Source: Falsiruegeria litorea R37 (GTDB lineage Bacteria > Pseudomonadota > Alphaproteobacteria > Rhodobacterales > Rhodobacteraceae). Taken from it: a stretch of DNA of 64,000 nt. The notes under the pieces are model-generated. The model searched no databases. It worked only from the letters and a program-made list of their open reading frames with translations, and was not told the origin of the DNA. A program made the translations under genes and the position numbers. The stretch spans positions 372,001 to 436,000 of the forward strand of contig NZ_FWFO01000002.1 of NCBI RefSeq assembly GCF_900172225.1. Reading direction: 5' to 3'. This document shows, in pieces, positions 9,197 to 16,790 of the stretch. The first letter of the stretch is position 1, and the number at the start of each line of letters is the position of its first letter.

Positions 9197-10633
9197 TCAG
9201 AATTTTGATTCAATTCCCAGCGAGACCGAGAACTCGCGAATGTCAAACCGGCTGACATTCGAATCCTTTTTGCCGGTTCGCACGCGGAGCATCGGGGCGA
9301 AGCCGGCATAGTCGTATTCGTCGAAGAACAGGCTGAGATCACCATATATGGATTTGTCCTGCCGTCCACCGGGCACCGTGAAAATGCTGACTGCGTAATT
9401 CGGATAGTCCGAGTACCCCAAAACCAACCCCGCACTCAGTTTGGCGGGACCGATGGCCTGTCCCAGGTCATATGCGACCCTGACGGAGGCGGAACGGTAA
9501 GTTCCCATGAACCAGCGGGCCCGTGAATCCCTGTAGGCCATGCTGATCGAGATCCGGTTCCCGCTGCCCACAGGGCGCACATATTGCGCGCCAATGCCCA
9601 GGATATTGGCGTCATTTGATCCGTAGCGCTCGGCAAATCGTGTCTCAACCAACGCGTTCAGGCGCAATTGTGCGCCGCCTGCCATGCGCCAGGTACGTTC
9701 TCCGCCAAGGCGAGCAAAATTATAGCTGCGTTCGCCTCCGAACCACGAGGTGCCGGTGGCCACATCCACAGCAGCCGAGCCGAGGTTTTCCGCAGGACCC
9801 ACAATCATCGCGTGACGAACCGAAACTTCGCCATAGGTTGAGGCAAACTGTGATCCGGTGACATTCGGCGCAAGGGCTTTGGCCTCGGACGACAATGACA
9901 CGCGCTGTACATAAAGGCGCCCGCCGACCGACGTCATACTCTCTGCCGATTGCCGCAGGCGATAGGCCGTGGTGACATCCACAATGCCAAACGCCCCCGA
10001 CAAAGCCTGCGCCGACCCGCTGAGTTGCCCAACCACTGGCACCCCGTCGATGATCTGCAGGGCGGTATCCGCACCGTTGTTGACGTTGTCTGTGGGTTTG
10101 ATCTCGGCACGAATGCGAAAGGCCCAGGGGTTGATCCGGCGAAGTTGCTTGTAGTCGGCCGCGATCAGTTTTTCCGCCTCTTCGTTGGGCGCGTGAACTG
10201 CTGTTCGCCTAAGCCAAAACTGCGCCATCGTGGGACGTCCCGCCTGCAGGGACAGGCGCGCGGCCAGTTGGGCAGACTGGAACAGAGAATCCTGATCCTT
10301 GGAATTGCGATATGCCAAGGCAGCGGCCTGCCGCCCCTCTTCGGGTTCGTTCATGCGGGCGTAAGCTTGTGCCTGAAGATAATGCAGAACCGGATCCTTG
10401 GGATTGGCTTTCAATAGCCCATGCGTAAGCGCAACCGTGACGGTGGGTTGGCCAGTTCTTAGGGCTTCGATGGCGGTCCGAAATGCCTGATCCAGCGTTA
10501 ACGTATGGGATGTCTCTTCCGCCTGGGCTTCGGAGAACGCACCAAGAGACAGTGCCGCCACGATTGCAAGGGCCCGGACCGAAACCAGTTTCAATTGGTT
10601 ACGGCTGCGGCTGGTTGCACACGGCATCGGCAT
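9197..10633 (-). CDS. Slam-type outer-membrane surface lipoprotein assembly modifier
   Basis: A roughly 478-residue outer-membrane protein of the Slam/DUF560 type, proposed to move surface lipoproteins across the outer membrane. After a signal peptide (cleavage near AQA/EE) come helical tetratricopeptide-like repeats to about residue 160, then a long beta-rich barrel ending in phenylalanine, as outer-membrane proteins do. The ATG at 10633 gives a normal signal peptide; GTG codons at 10684 (after GGAGGG) and 10696 would extend it. It overlaps the end of the upstream lipoprotein gene by 35 bp or more, which ties the two products together. Confidence 0.8.
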   Translation of the reverse strand: MPMPCATSRSRNQLKLVSVRALAIVAALSLGAFSEAQAEETSHTLTLDQAFRTAIEALRTGQPTVTVALTHGLLKANPKDPVLHYLQAQAYARMNEPEEGRQAAALAYRNSKDQDSLFQSAQLAARLSLQAGRPTMAQFWLRRTAVHAPNEEAEKLIAADYKQLRRINPWAFRIRAEIKPTDNVNNGADTALQIIDGVPVVGQLSGSAQALSGAFGIVDVTTAYRLRQSAESMTSVGGRLYVQRVSLSSEAKALAPNVTGSQFASTYGEVSVRHAMIVGPAENLGSAAVDVATGTSWFGGERSYNFARLGGERTWRMAGGAQLRLNALVETRFAERYGSNDANILGIGAQYVRPVGSGNRISISMAYRDSRARWFMGTYRSASVRVAYDLGQAIGPAKLSAGLVLGYSDYPNYAVSIFTVPGGRQDKSIYGDLSLFFDEYDYAGFAPMLRVRTGKKDSNVSRFDIREFSVSLGIESKF

Positions 10634-11507
10634 TTGCTGTTCCACATTGTGCCAGAACAAAGACGCCGTATTCGAGCGCTTCACCTGACCCTCCACTAAT
10701 GTGGTTCGAAACGTTCAGAGCACCCGCCAATGCAGAAGCATCAGTTCCGCCGAAGATACCGGCGTAGGTGCCGACGGTTTGAGTCGAACCTAGGCGCACC
10801 TCTCCATCAAATGTTCCGTTGGCAGTGATCGTTCCAGGGAACAAAGACAAATCCTCTAGCGTGGTGCCGGAATCGGCGAGGACCCTGTCATAAACAATCC
10901 CGTTGATTGAGTTGTCTGCAAAGTCGGCATTGATGAAAATCACACCGGTTATTTCTGCGATCTGGGTTGGTCGAATGTCATCAGATGTGCCGGCCGTTAC
11001 CGGTAAAAGGTCGTTTCCGTCGCCCTCGGTGTTTAGAATGCCCACGTAGTTACCTGCATAACTCACTAGCCCCAATCCATCTTGGCTCGCGTCTGGGGCA
11101 GTGTATGTCCCGTCTCGGCCAAAGCTGGCACCCATGATGACCGAGTTGAACTGTGGGCCGCCTCCGACGACGGTCGCATAAACCCCATCACGTTCCTGAG
11201 CGTAGGCGGTAAAGTGGCGGTCCAATGAACCGTCTTGCGTCGTGTAAGCCTCGTATCCGGGCACATCCAGGGCTGTGTTGCGCGTGTAGACAGCCTCAAA
11301 TGGCGTGTTGTCCAGCTGGCTGCCCGTAACGGTCAGGGTTTGGTTTGCCTGGTCATAAGATACGCTGGTGACATCACCAGCGATTGCTTCGGGAACTGTT
11401 GGAGTGGGTGCAACTGGGTTCTCGGGGGTACCCGAGTTGTTGAACGTATCGCCACCACACGCCGACACCACGGCCGCCGCCGTGATACCAAGCCAAAACC
11501 GCTTCAT
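10599..11507 (-). CDS. Surface lipoprotein with TbpB-like beta-barrel (predicted Slam substrate)
   Basis: A 302-residue lipoprotein. The signal peptide ends in the lipobox VSAC with Cys17 as the acylated residue, followed by a Pro/Thr-rich linker. The C-terminal half has the pattern of transferrin-binding-protein-like barrels: [14 protein letters not shown], then [10 protein letters not shown] and [17 protein letters not shown]. Such proteins are exported to the cell surface by Slam partners, and the Slam gene overlaps its 3' end. The ligand is unknown; transferrin is unlikely in a marine bacterium. Start: the ATG at 11507 follows GAGG; a TTG three codons upstream is less likely. Confidence 0.8.
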   Translation of the reverse strand: MKRFWLGITAAAVVSACGGDTFNNSGTPENPVAPTPTVPEAIAGDVTSVSYDQANQTLTVTGSQLDNTPFEAVYTRNTALDVPGYEAYTTQDGSLDRHFTAYAQERDGVYATVVGGGPQFNSVIMGASFGRDGTYTAPDASQDGLGLVSYAGNYVGILNTEGDGNDLLPVTAGTSDDIRPTQIAEITGVIFINADFADNSINGIVYDRVLADSGTTLEDLSLFPGTITANGTFDGEVRLGSTQTVGTYAGIFGGTDASALAGALNVSNHISGGSGEALEYGVFVLAQCGTANADAVCNQPQP

Positions 11508-11699
11508 CTGCCTCAACCTCTGTTTTTTATAGGTTTTGCTGCACCGTCAGTCTTTTACGCGAAGAAGTCAATGTTTCTGCGCCTGTTGCGTGTGGACCGT
11601 GACCAATGTGTGACCTTGATATTGCGGTTCACGCCGAATGCCTACCCATATATAGTTTCATCAAACAGATTCTCTGAGACCACCAAGGAGCCCCCCCTC

Positions 11700-12611
11700 A
11701 TGCCTCTGTCGCCCGAGCAACTTGCCGAAATCGAAGAACAGCGCACCCAATCTCAGGCGACACTGCGCACTGTTGCTCCGGGGATTGAGCAGCACCTTTA
11801 TTCGGCAAAGCCGGTTCTGGACCACGGGTTTGTTCGGGTCATCGATTATATGGGGGATGATGCTGCAATTTGTCAGGCGGCGCGTGTGTCTTATGGCAAG
11901 GGCACCAAGTCGGTGCAGAACGATGAAGGGCTGATCCGCTATTTGATGCGCCACTGGCATTCGACCCCGTTCGAGATGTGCGAGTTGAAGCTGCATGTCA
12001 AATTGCCGGTCTTTGTGGCGCGTCAATGGATCCGCCATCGCACCGCAAATGTGAACGAATACTCGGCTCGCTATTCGATTCTGGATCGTGAGTTCTATAT
12101 TCCCGCACCTGATCAGATGGCTGCTCAATCGGTGATCAACAACCAGGGCCGTGGTGAGGCATTGCAAGGCGAAGAGGCCGCACGGGTTCTTGAGATGCTC
12201 AAAGGGGATTCAATGCGCGCCTATGATCACTATGAAGAGATGATCAGCCAGGACGGCCAGCAGGGTCTTGCGCGCGAGCTTGCCCGGATGAATCTGCCGG
12301 CGAACATCTATACACAGTGGTACTGGAAGGTGGACCTGCACAACCTGTTCCACTTCTTGCGGCTGCGTGCGGATTCCCATGCTCAATACGAAATCCGCGT
12401 CTACGCCGAAGCGATCTGCGACATTGTCGCGGATTGGGTCCCTGCTGCGTACAAAGCATTTGAGGACTACCGGCTGGGTTCGGTCAGCATGTCGGCTCAG
12501 ATGGTGGATTGCTTGCGCCGGATGCTCAAAGGCGAGCAGGTTGATCAGGAAAATTCAGGCATGTCCGTACGTGAATGGCGCGAATTCGAAACTGTGATCA
12601 AGCCCGAGTAA
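11700..12611 (+). CDS. thyX: Flavin-dependent thymidylate synthase ThyX
   Basis: A 303-residue ThyX that methylates dUMP to dTMP using methylenetetrahydrofolate, FAD and NADPH. The diagnostic ThyX motif is present as [14 protein letters not shown], with further conserved blocks [18 protein letters not shown] and the C-terminal helices. It is somewhat longer than the minimal family length because of an N-terminal extension of about 20 residues. The ATG at 11700 has AAGGAG nine bases upstream; the open frame extends further upstream but without a ribosome site. It diverges from the surface lipoprotein gene. Confidence 0.94.
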   Translation: MPLSPEQLAEIEEQRTQSQATLRTVAPGIEQHLYSAKPVLDHGFVRVIDYMGDDAAICQAARVSYGKGTKSVQNDEGLIRYLMRHWHSTPFEMCELKLHVKLPVFVARQWIRHRTANVNEYSARYSILDREFYIPAPDQMAAQSVINNQGRGEALQGEEAARVLEMLKGDSMRAYDHYEEMISQDGQQGLARELARMNLPANIYTQWYWKVDLHNLFHFLRLRADSHAQYEIRVYAEAICDIVADWVPAAYKAFEDYRLGSVSMSAQMVDCLRRMLKGEQVDQENSGMSVREWREFETVIKPE

Positions 12612-12744
12612 GCCGTTCGATCAAACGCAAAAAAGGTTCCGATCCCACGGCTGTCTTGGGGTCGGGGCGGTGGTGTAGTTCAAGTGTCGGACGACTGGTC
12701 AATAAGCATCATGCTGAAAATGGAACGAAACTATTGGTTCAGTC

Positions 12745-12775
12745 TACCGGCGGCCGCACACCTCAGCCGCCGGTA
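12745..12775. other. Strong hairpin between thyX and the cold-shock gene
   Basis: TACCGGCGGC at 12745-12754 pairs perfectly with 12766-12775 around an eleven-base loop. It lies between two convergent genes but lacks a clear U-tract in either direction. It may be a weak bidirectional terminator or a 3'-UTR structure of the cold-shock mRNA. Confidence 0.4.
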
Positions 12776-12821
12776 AATGCGCCGCCCCGGGGCTTGCGGG
12801 AAGGCGCGTCTTTCGAAAAAC

Positions 12822-13028
12822 TTACAATGGCTTCAAATCGGATGCCATCTGGCGTCCGTCGCGTCCATCCTGAAGCTCATAAGCAACCTTCTGGTTGTCC
12901 GCGAGGCCCGTCAGGCCCGAACGTTCCACAGCAGAAATATGGACAAAAACGTCCTTTCCGCCTTCGTCAGGTGCGATAAAGCCGTACCCTTTAGTCGTGT
13001 TAAACCATTTCACGGTGCCGGTAGGCAT
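12822..13028 (-). CDS. Cold-shock domain protein
   Basis: A 68-residue single cold-shock domain. RNP1 is KGYGFI at about residues 13-18 and RNP2 is VFVHIS at about 27-32, with the family's opening GTVKWFN. It should bind single-stranded nucleic acid and act as an RNA chaperone in the cytosol. An AAGGAG ribosome site lies nine bases before the ATG. The upstream 200 bp, shared with the divergent Spx/ArsC gene, holds its promoter and 5' leader. Confidence 0.94.
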   Translation of the reverse strand: MPTGTVKWFNTTKGYGFIAPDEGGKDVFVHISAVERSGLTGLADNQKVAYELQDGRDGRQMASDLKPL

Positions 13029-13245
13029 GTCCCGTGTCTCCTTCTACTTTCCACGTTTCCCCTAATTTCTCGGGGGTGCGAACAGCGTAACCGACCGCCA
13101 GGCGACCGGCTCATACACGTCAAGGCGGAAGTCTGATGGGCTGTTACACCGACGACAAGATCGCACGGTGCGTTCAAAAATCAAGCGCAAGGGGGTGAAA
13201 TTCTGTGGTTTGATGGATATTTGGGCACTCAAAGATGGAGTGAAA

Positions 13246-13563
13246 ATGCGACTTTTTGGGATCAAAACCTGTGACACCTGCCGTAAGGCTTTGAAAGAAA
13301 TAAACAATGTTGAATTTGTTGATGTTCGGGTCGAGGGATTGCCCAATGACGTCCGCGATGCGGCGCTGACGCAGTTTGGCGACAAACTGCTCAACACCCG
13401 CTCAACAACTTGGCGCGGGCTTGATGAGTCGGAGCGTTCGCGCCCTGCGGTCGAGTTGCTGGCAGAGCACCCGACGCTGATGAAACGACCTCTGATCGAA
13501 GCAGATGGGCAACTGCATCTTGGCTGGACGGCCGAGACGCGCGTTGCCTTGGGTTTGTCCTGA
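13246..13563 (+). CDS. Spx/ArsC-family (YffB-like) thioredoxin-fold protein
   Basis: A 105-residue arsenate-reductase-like protein. It starts MRLFGIKTCDTCRKAL, so the redox pair is CDTC at residues 9-12, and RPLIEADG carries the family arginine. YffB/Spx-type relatives are glutathione- or thioredoxin-dependent reductases; an arsenate substrate is not assured. The ATG at 13246 follows GGAG five bases upstream and matches the family N-terminus; the frame is open for another 26 codons with no good ribosome site. Confidence 0.85.
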   Translation: MRLFGIKTCDTCRKALKEINNVEFVDVRVEGLPNDVRDAALTQFGDKLLNTRSTTWRGLDESERSRPAVELLAEHPTLMKRPLIEADGQLHLGWTAETRVALGLS

Positions 13564-13587
13564 AATTTCCCGGTTGAGGAGTAACAG

Positions 13588-13956
13588 ATGCGCAATGCAG
13601 CCCTTGTTCTGGGGATCATCGCCGGCTTGATCGGCATGATCGTCGGCTTCTTCAGCTTCGGTTACATCGAGGCAATTCAGTACTATGGCGAAGTGGATGG
13701 TTATTTCGAGCAGGTGGAAAATTCCGATCTGATCCAGCTAACCTCTATCATCGCGCCCATGTTGGCGATTGCGGGGGGCGCCATGGCCCGGTCGCGGGCT
13801 TTGTGGGGTGGGGTGCTGTTGCTGATTTCGGCAGCAGGCATGTACTATGCCTTTGGGTTCAACGTTTTCACGATGTTCCCCGTGGCCTTTGCTGCGGTGG
13901 GTGGGTTGCTGGCCGTTGGCGCAGGCAAACCGGACGAGCCGAAAGCCCACTTCTGA
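13588..13956 (+). CDS. Small integral membrane protein of unknown function
   Basis: A 122-residue protein with three or four hydrophobic segments: the N-terminal LVLGIIAGLIGMIVGFFSF, a central IAPMLAIAGGAMA, and two closely spaced C-terminal helices. The loop between helix 1 and 2 is acidic. It is probably an inner-membrane protein. I do not recognise a named family, though it resembles small DUF4064-like membrane proteins. GAGGAG precedes the ATG, 24 bp after the Spx/ArsC-like gene, so both are likely one transcript. Confidence 0.75.
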   Translation: MRNAALVLGIIAGLIGMIVGFFSFGYIEAIQYYGEVDGYFEQVENSDLIQLTSIIAPMLAIAGGAMARSRALWGGVLLLISAAGMYYAFGFNVFTMFPVAFAAVGGLLAVGAGKPDEPKAHF

Positions 13957-13960
13957 TCGA

Positions 13961-13989
13961 AAAAAAACACCGCCCCCAGGGGGGCGGTG
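13961..13989 (-). terminator. Intrinsic terminator of the bufferin operon
   Basis: CACCGCCCCC and GGGGGCGGTG form a ten-pair stem with a tiny loop; on the minus strand it runs into eight T residues. It lies downstream of the DoxX gene, the last gene of the buf operon. Confidence 0.85.
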
Positions 13990-14022
13990 CATACCACTCA
14001 TTACTCAAAAGCGATGTGCAGA

Positions 14023-14559
14023 TCAGGCGATCGCAGGTTCCCCGCGCTTGCGGAACAGGGCGTCGACGGACAGAGCTCCGGCACCCTTGAAGACCAGCAC
14101 CAGCATCAGGAATGTCCACATCACGCGTTGATCTACCAACGTCAGCGTGTTGTCGAACAGACTGCCCAGCTTAACGCCGTGGCCGGTGATATCGACGACG
14201 GTCTGTACCCAGATGAAACCGATCATTCCCAATGCGGCCAGGCGGGTGAGCAACCCAACAAGGATCAGTGCGGGCAGGACAAATTCGGCCACGGTACCAA
14301 AGAAAATCACCAGACGCTGAAAGATGTTCATCTGGCTCACGTCCCACAAAACCTCTTCGGCGGCTTTGGGAAAGATCTGGCCAAACGCGCCAGCCGAGGC
14401 CGAAAAGATCGAGCCGTCAATTTTCAGCATGGCCGAGTTCCAATAGTAGAATAGCAAAACGGCGACAAACGTCAGCCGGGCCAGGGTCGGCACCATGAAA
14501 TCTGACATGCGGTCCAATGAGTTGAGCGCCGTTGTGTAGCGCGAGACAAGTGCGTGCAT
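14023..14559 (-). CDS. DoxX-family membrane protein of the bufferin operon
   Basis: A 178-residue DoxX-type protein with four predicted membrane helices, among them LARLTFVAVLLFYYW, a central FVLPALILVGLLTRL and VMWTFLMLVLVFKG. DoxX proteins commonly end operons carrying DUF2282, DUF692 and DUF2063 genes (the gig/buf operons of Caulobacter), and may act in membrane redox or copper handling; the role is inferred. The ATG at 14559 follows AAGGAT, which overlaps the bufC stop codon region, so it is cotranscribed with bufC. A longer open frame upstream lies in bufC and is not supported. Confidence 0.85.
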   Translation of the reverse strand: MHALVSRYTTALNSLDRMSDFMVPTLARLTFVAVLLFYYWNSAMLKIDGSIFSASAGAFGQIFPKAAEEVLWDVSQMNIFQRLVIFFGTVAEFVLPALILVGLLTRLAALGMIGFIWVQTVVDITGHGVKLGSLFDNTLTLVDQRVMWTFLMLVLVFKGAGALSVDALFRKRGEPAIA

Positions 14560-14563
14560 GGCC

Positions 14564-15316
14564 TTATCCTTTGGTCGTGAGTGAGATGATTGCACCGCCT
14601 TGCAACAGCAAGGCCAGCGTTGCGCCAAGGTCGAAACCGGGAGAGAGACCTTCGGCAATTTCGTGAGCCTCACCGATGGATTTGCCAGCTTTCAACGCCA
14701 GGATCCAATCAGCGCCACCGGGTGGCAAGATGTGGGGCTCGGGGTCAAACTCGACCCGGGTAATCACTACATCCTCTGCCACCGCCTGCGGCTTTGGGCT
14801 GCCGTCTTGGGTGTTGAAGGTCCAGATGCTGGCAATGGGCCAATCCGAGCGGACCACTTCCATTGCAGGTGCAAATTCTAGCGTCGAGGCCATCAGGGCC
14901 TCGGGGTCGATGGCCATCTGTTCGGGGGCAATGGGGGCGCTATCAGCCGCGTGATAGGACCGGCGCAGCGCGAGTTCCAATCGAGCGACGTCGGCAAGGT
15001 ACCCCAGATGAGACAGCTGTTGCATCCCGTTCAGAAAGTCCGGGAATGATTCGCCATAGTGCATCATCAGCGGGGACGTAGGCGGATGTTGCCTGAGGAA
15101 TATTCCCGCAAGCCCGTCCATGTTCTGCGTCCCCAGCAACTTGGTGATCACGGGGAACGCCTGATGCATCGCTTCGGTCAGCGAGACAGCGACATTGTTG
15201 CGATAGACGTTGAAGCGAGCCCCGGCAGGGCCGTCGTTGGCGTCCAGCAATCCGGTCGGAACCGGCTGAGCCGAATCCAGCAATGCAGCGCGAAATTGAT
15301 CCTGGGTCACCTTCAT
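14564..15316 (-). CDS. bufC: BufC-like DUF2063 protein, partner of the MNIO enzyme
   Basis: A 250-residue protein. The N-terminal DUF2063 domain (to about residue 120) contains RFNVYRNNVAVSLTEAM, FPVITKLLG and YGESFPDFL. In MNIO-type RiPP pathways this partner recognises the precursor peptide and presents it to the DUF692 enzyme. The C-terminal half is a smaller alpha/beta region (WTFNTQDG, GADWILALKAG). Its ATG overlaps the stop of bufB in an ATGA quartet, indicating coupled synthesis of the two partners. Confidence 0.88.
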   Translation of the reverse strand: MKVTQDQFRAALLDSAQPVPTGLLDANDGPAGARFNVYRNNVAVSLTEAMHQAFPVITKLLGTQNMDGLAGIFLRQHPPTSPLMMHYGESFPDFLNGMQQLSHLGYLADVARLELALRRSYHAADSAPIAPEQMAIDPEALMASTLEFAPAMEVVRSDWPIASIWTFNTQDGSPKPQAVAEDVVITRVEFDPEPHILPPGGADWILALKAGKSIGEAHEIAEGLSPGFDLGATLALLLQGGAIISLTTKG

Positions 15317-16170
15317 GCAAGCACCTGATCCAAGGCTTTTTGGCCGCGTTCAGCTTCGGCCCGCAGAATGGGCCATTCGGGGACATCGGTATCCCATTCG
15401 ATCAGCAGAGGTTTCGGGCCCGAGCGTTCAAGCACATAGTCCAGCAACGTCCAGACTGGATCGACCACTTCGCGCCCGTGGCTGTCGATCAGCAGGGGCT
15501 TGCCGTGATCGTCCTCATCCTCGTCATGCCCGCCCAGATGTATTTCCCCAACCAGATCCAGCGGGTAGGCGTCGATGTAACCCTGCGGGGAGAACTCCAG
15601 ATTGGTGGCCGAGACAAAGACGTTGTTCACGTCCAGCAGCAGGCCACAGCCAGTGCGCCGCGCGACCTCGTGCAGGAAATCGGGTTCGGACCAGGTGCTT
15701 TCTGCGAAGGCCAGATAGCTGGATGGGTTTTCCAGCAGCATCTGACGGCCCACGTGGGTTTGGACCTGATCAATGTGGTCGCAGATGCGCGCAAGTGAGG
15801 CGTCGGTATAGGGAAGGGGCAACAGATCGTTCAGAAACTCTGCTCCGTGAGTGGACCAAGCCAGGTGTTCCGAGAAACTTGCTGGGTTCAACCAGCCGAT
15901 CAGTTGCTTGAGCCGATCCAGATGGTCGGCATCCAGCGGCCCTTCTCCGCCGATGGACAGGCCCACACCGTGGACCGAGATCGGAAACCGATCCGCCATG
16001 TGACGCAGCTGCGCCAGCGGGCGGCCACCATCCCCCATGTAGTTTTCCGCGTGAATTTCCAGCCATCCAACAGGGTCAGGCTGTTCAAGAATGTCCGAGA
16101 AATGTTGTGGCTTGTACCCAACCCCGGGCGCCGGGGGCAAATGATGCGATTTGCGGGTATCGTCCAACAT
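15313..16170 (-). CDS. bufB: BufB-like multinuclear non-heme iron oxidase (DUF692)
   Basis: A 285-residue DUF692/MNIO enzyme with a TIM-barrel fold. Iron-ligand and active-site blocks visible are EIHAENYM near residue 40, SVHGVGLSIGG near 64, SEHLAWS near 99, LENPSSYL near 145, LLLDVNNVFVSA near 175, EIHLGGHDE near 210 and DSHGREV near 228. Relatives convert cysteines of a precursor peptide into oxidised heterocycles such as thiooxazoles or oxazolone-thioamides. Here the substrate is most probably the upstream four-cysteine BufA. Start is the ATG that gives normal family length; 95 bp separate it from bufA. Confidence 0.9.
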   Translation of the reverse strand: MLDDTRKSHHLPPAPGVGYKPQHFSDILEQPDPVGWLEIHAENYMGDGGRPLAQLRHMADRFPISVHGVGLSIGGEGPLDADHLDRLKQLIGWLNPASFSEHLAWSTHGAEFLNDLLPLPYTDASLARICDHIDQVQTHVGRQMLLENPSSYLAFAESTWSEPDFLHEVARRTGCGLLLDVNNVFVSATNLEFSPQGYIDAYPLDLVGEIHLGGHDEDEDDHGKPLLIDSHGREVVDPVWTLLDYVLERSGPKPLLIEWDTDVPEWPILRAEAERGQKALDQVLA

Positions 16171-16201
16171 GCATAAACCTCGGGTAGGAGCTTGAAAAGA
16201 T

Positions 16202-16237
16202 TAATAAAGGGGCGGGCGGCTTACACCATCCGCCCCC
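16202..16237 (-). terminator. Hairpin between bufA and bufB, probable attenuator
   Basis: On the minus strand GGGCGG (16235-16230) can pair with CCGCCC (16219-16214), extended by G-C pairs across a bulge, then TTTATTA follows. It lies in the bufA-bufB gap and would let most transcripts stop after the precursor gene. Confidence 0.5.
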
Positions 16238-16265
16238 GAATTTGCCTTAGGCTGAGCCGTGCGGC

Positions 16266-16568
16266 TTATGCCGGCAGATCACGCTCTTGCGCTTCCAGCG
16301 AGCCTTTGCGGGCCGAGCCGTCCGCCTGAGCAGGCAGGTCCATGGTTTCGCAGGTGCCGGCGTCAACCAACGTCCATGCGTTGCCCTGATAATCGACAGT
16401 CGAGGTGCCTGCGCATGTGGTGCCGGGGCCTGCGGCGCAATCGTTTTCACCTGCCAGCGACACGCCATAGCATTTCTCTTTGGCTTGAGCGCTTACAGTG
16501 GTGGTGGTGGCTGCCAGGACTGCTGCGACGGCGCCTGCAACGGCAAGGGTTTTGACGGTGTTCGACAT
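16266..16568 (-). CDS. bufA1: BufA1-like bufferin precursor (DUF2282 RiPP)
   Basis: A 100-residue precursor with an N-terminal Sec signal peptide ([18 protein letters not shown]... cleaved near VSAQA) and a periplasmic core with exactly four cysteines at residues 33, 44, 52 and 73. The family pattern is clear: [20 protein letters not shown], and AGTC. In Caulobacter, DUF2282 bufferins are modified on such cysteines and bind copper in the periplasm. The C-terminal 25 residues are charged and cysteine-free. ATG at 16568 is chosen because it starts the signal peptide; AGAGGA precedes it. Confidence 0.88.
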   Translation of the reverse strand: MSNTVKTLAVAGAVAAVLAATTTTVSAQAKEKCYGVSLAGENDCAAGPGTTCAGTSTVDYQGNAWTLVDAGTCETMDLPAQADGSARKGSLEAQERDLPA

Positions 16569-16647
16569 CTCGGTAAATCCTCTTGGTGATTTCGGTGTGT
16601 CTGTTGTTGACACTGACAAGGTAGCCCCTCGTCAGCCGGGTTTGAAT

Positions 16648-16670
16648 TCACGAGCCCGTGTCTCACGAGC
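16648..16670 (-). repeat. Direct repeat upstream of bufA, possible operator
   Basis: The octamer GCTCGTGA occurs twice on the minus strand (16670-16663 and 16655-16648) with a 15-base period, about 80-100 bp upstream of the bufA start. It could be a regulator or alternative sigma-factor site; I found no convincing ECF promoter. Confidence 0.3.
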
Positions 16671-16740
16671 GCGTCAGCCCATGTCATGGCAGCGCACCTG
16701 TTAATATTATGTTTTTATAGAGGATTTTTTGAAATGTTAC

Positions 16741-16768
16741 AAACCGGCCCTCAGGTGGGGGCCGGTTT
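16741..16768. terminator. Hairpin downstream of thrS
   Basis: AAACCGGCCC (16741-16750) pairs with GGGCCGGTTT (16759-16768). On the minus strand it follows the thrS stop by about 20 bases but the U-run is short; on the plus strand it is followed by TTTTTTT at 16776-16782. Probable end of the thrS transcript. Confidence 0.5.
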
Positions 16769-16790
16769 GCAGGTGTTTTTTTGCCGATTG

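Noticed and set aside
12660-12760. tRNA-like fragments (GGTGTAGTTCAAG and GGTTCAGTC) between thyX and the cold-shock gene
   Set aside because: I could not form a cloverleaf: no proper anticodon arm or acceptor stem could be paired.
16569-16700. ECF sigma-factor promoter for bufA, as in the Caulobacter gig operon
   Set aside because: I looked for GTAACC- or GGAAC-type -35 elements paired with a CGAA/CGTC -10 on the minus strand and found no pair with suitable spacing.
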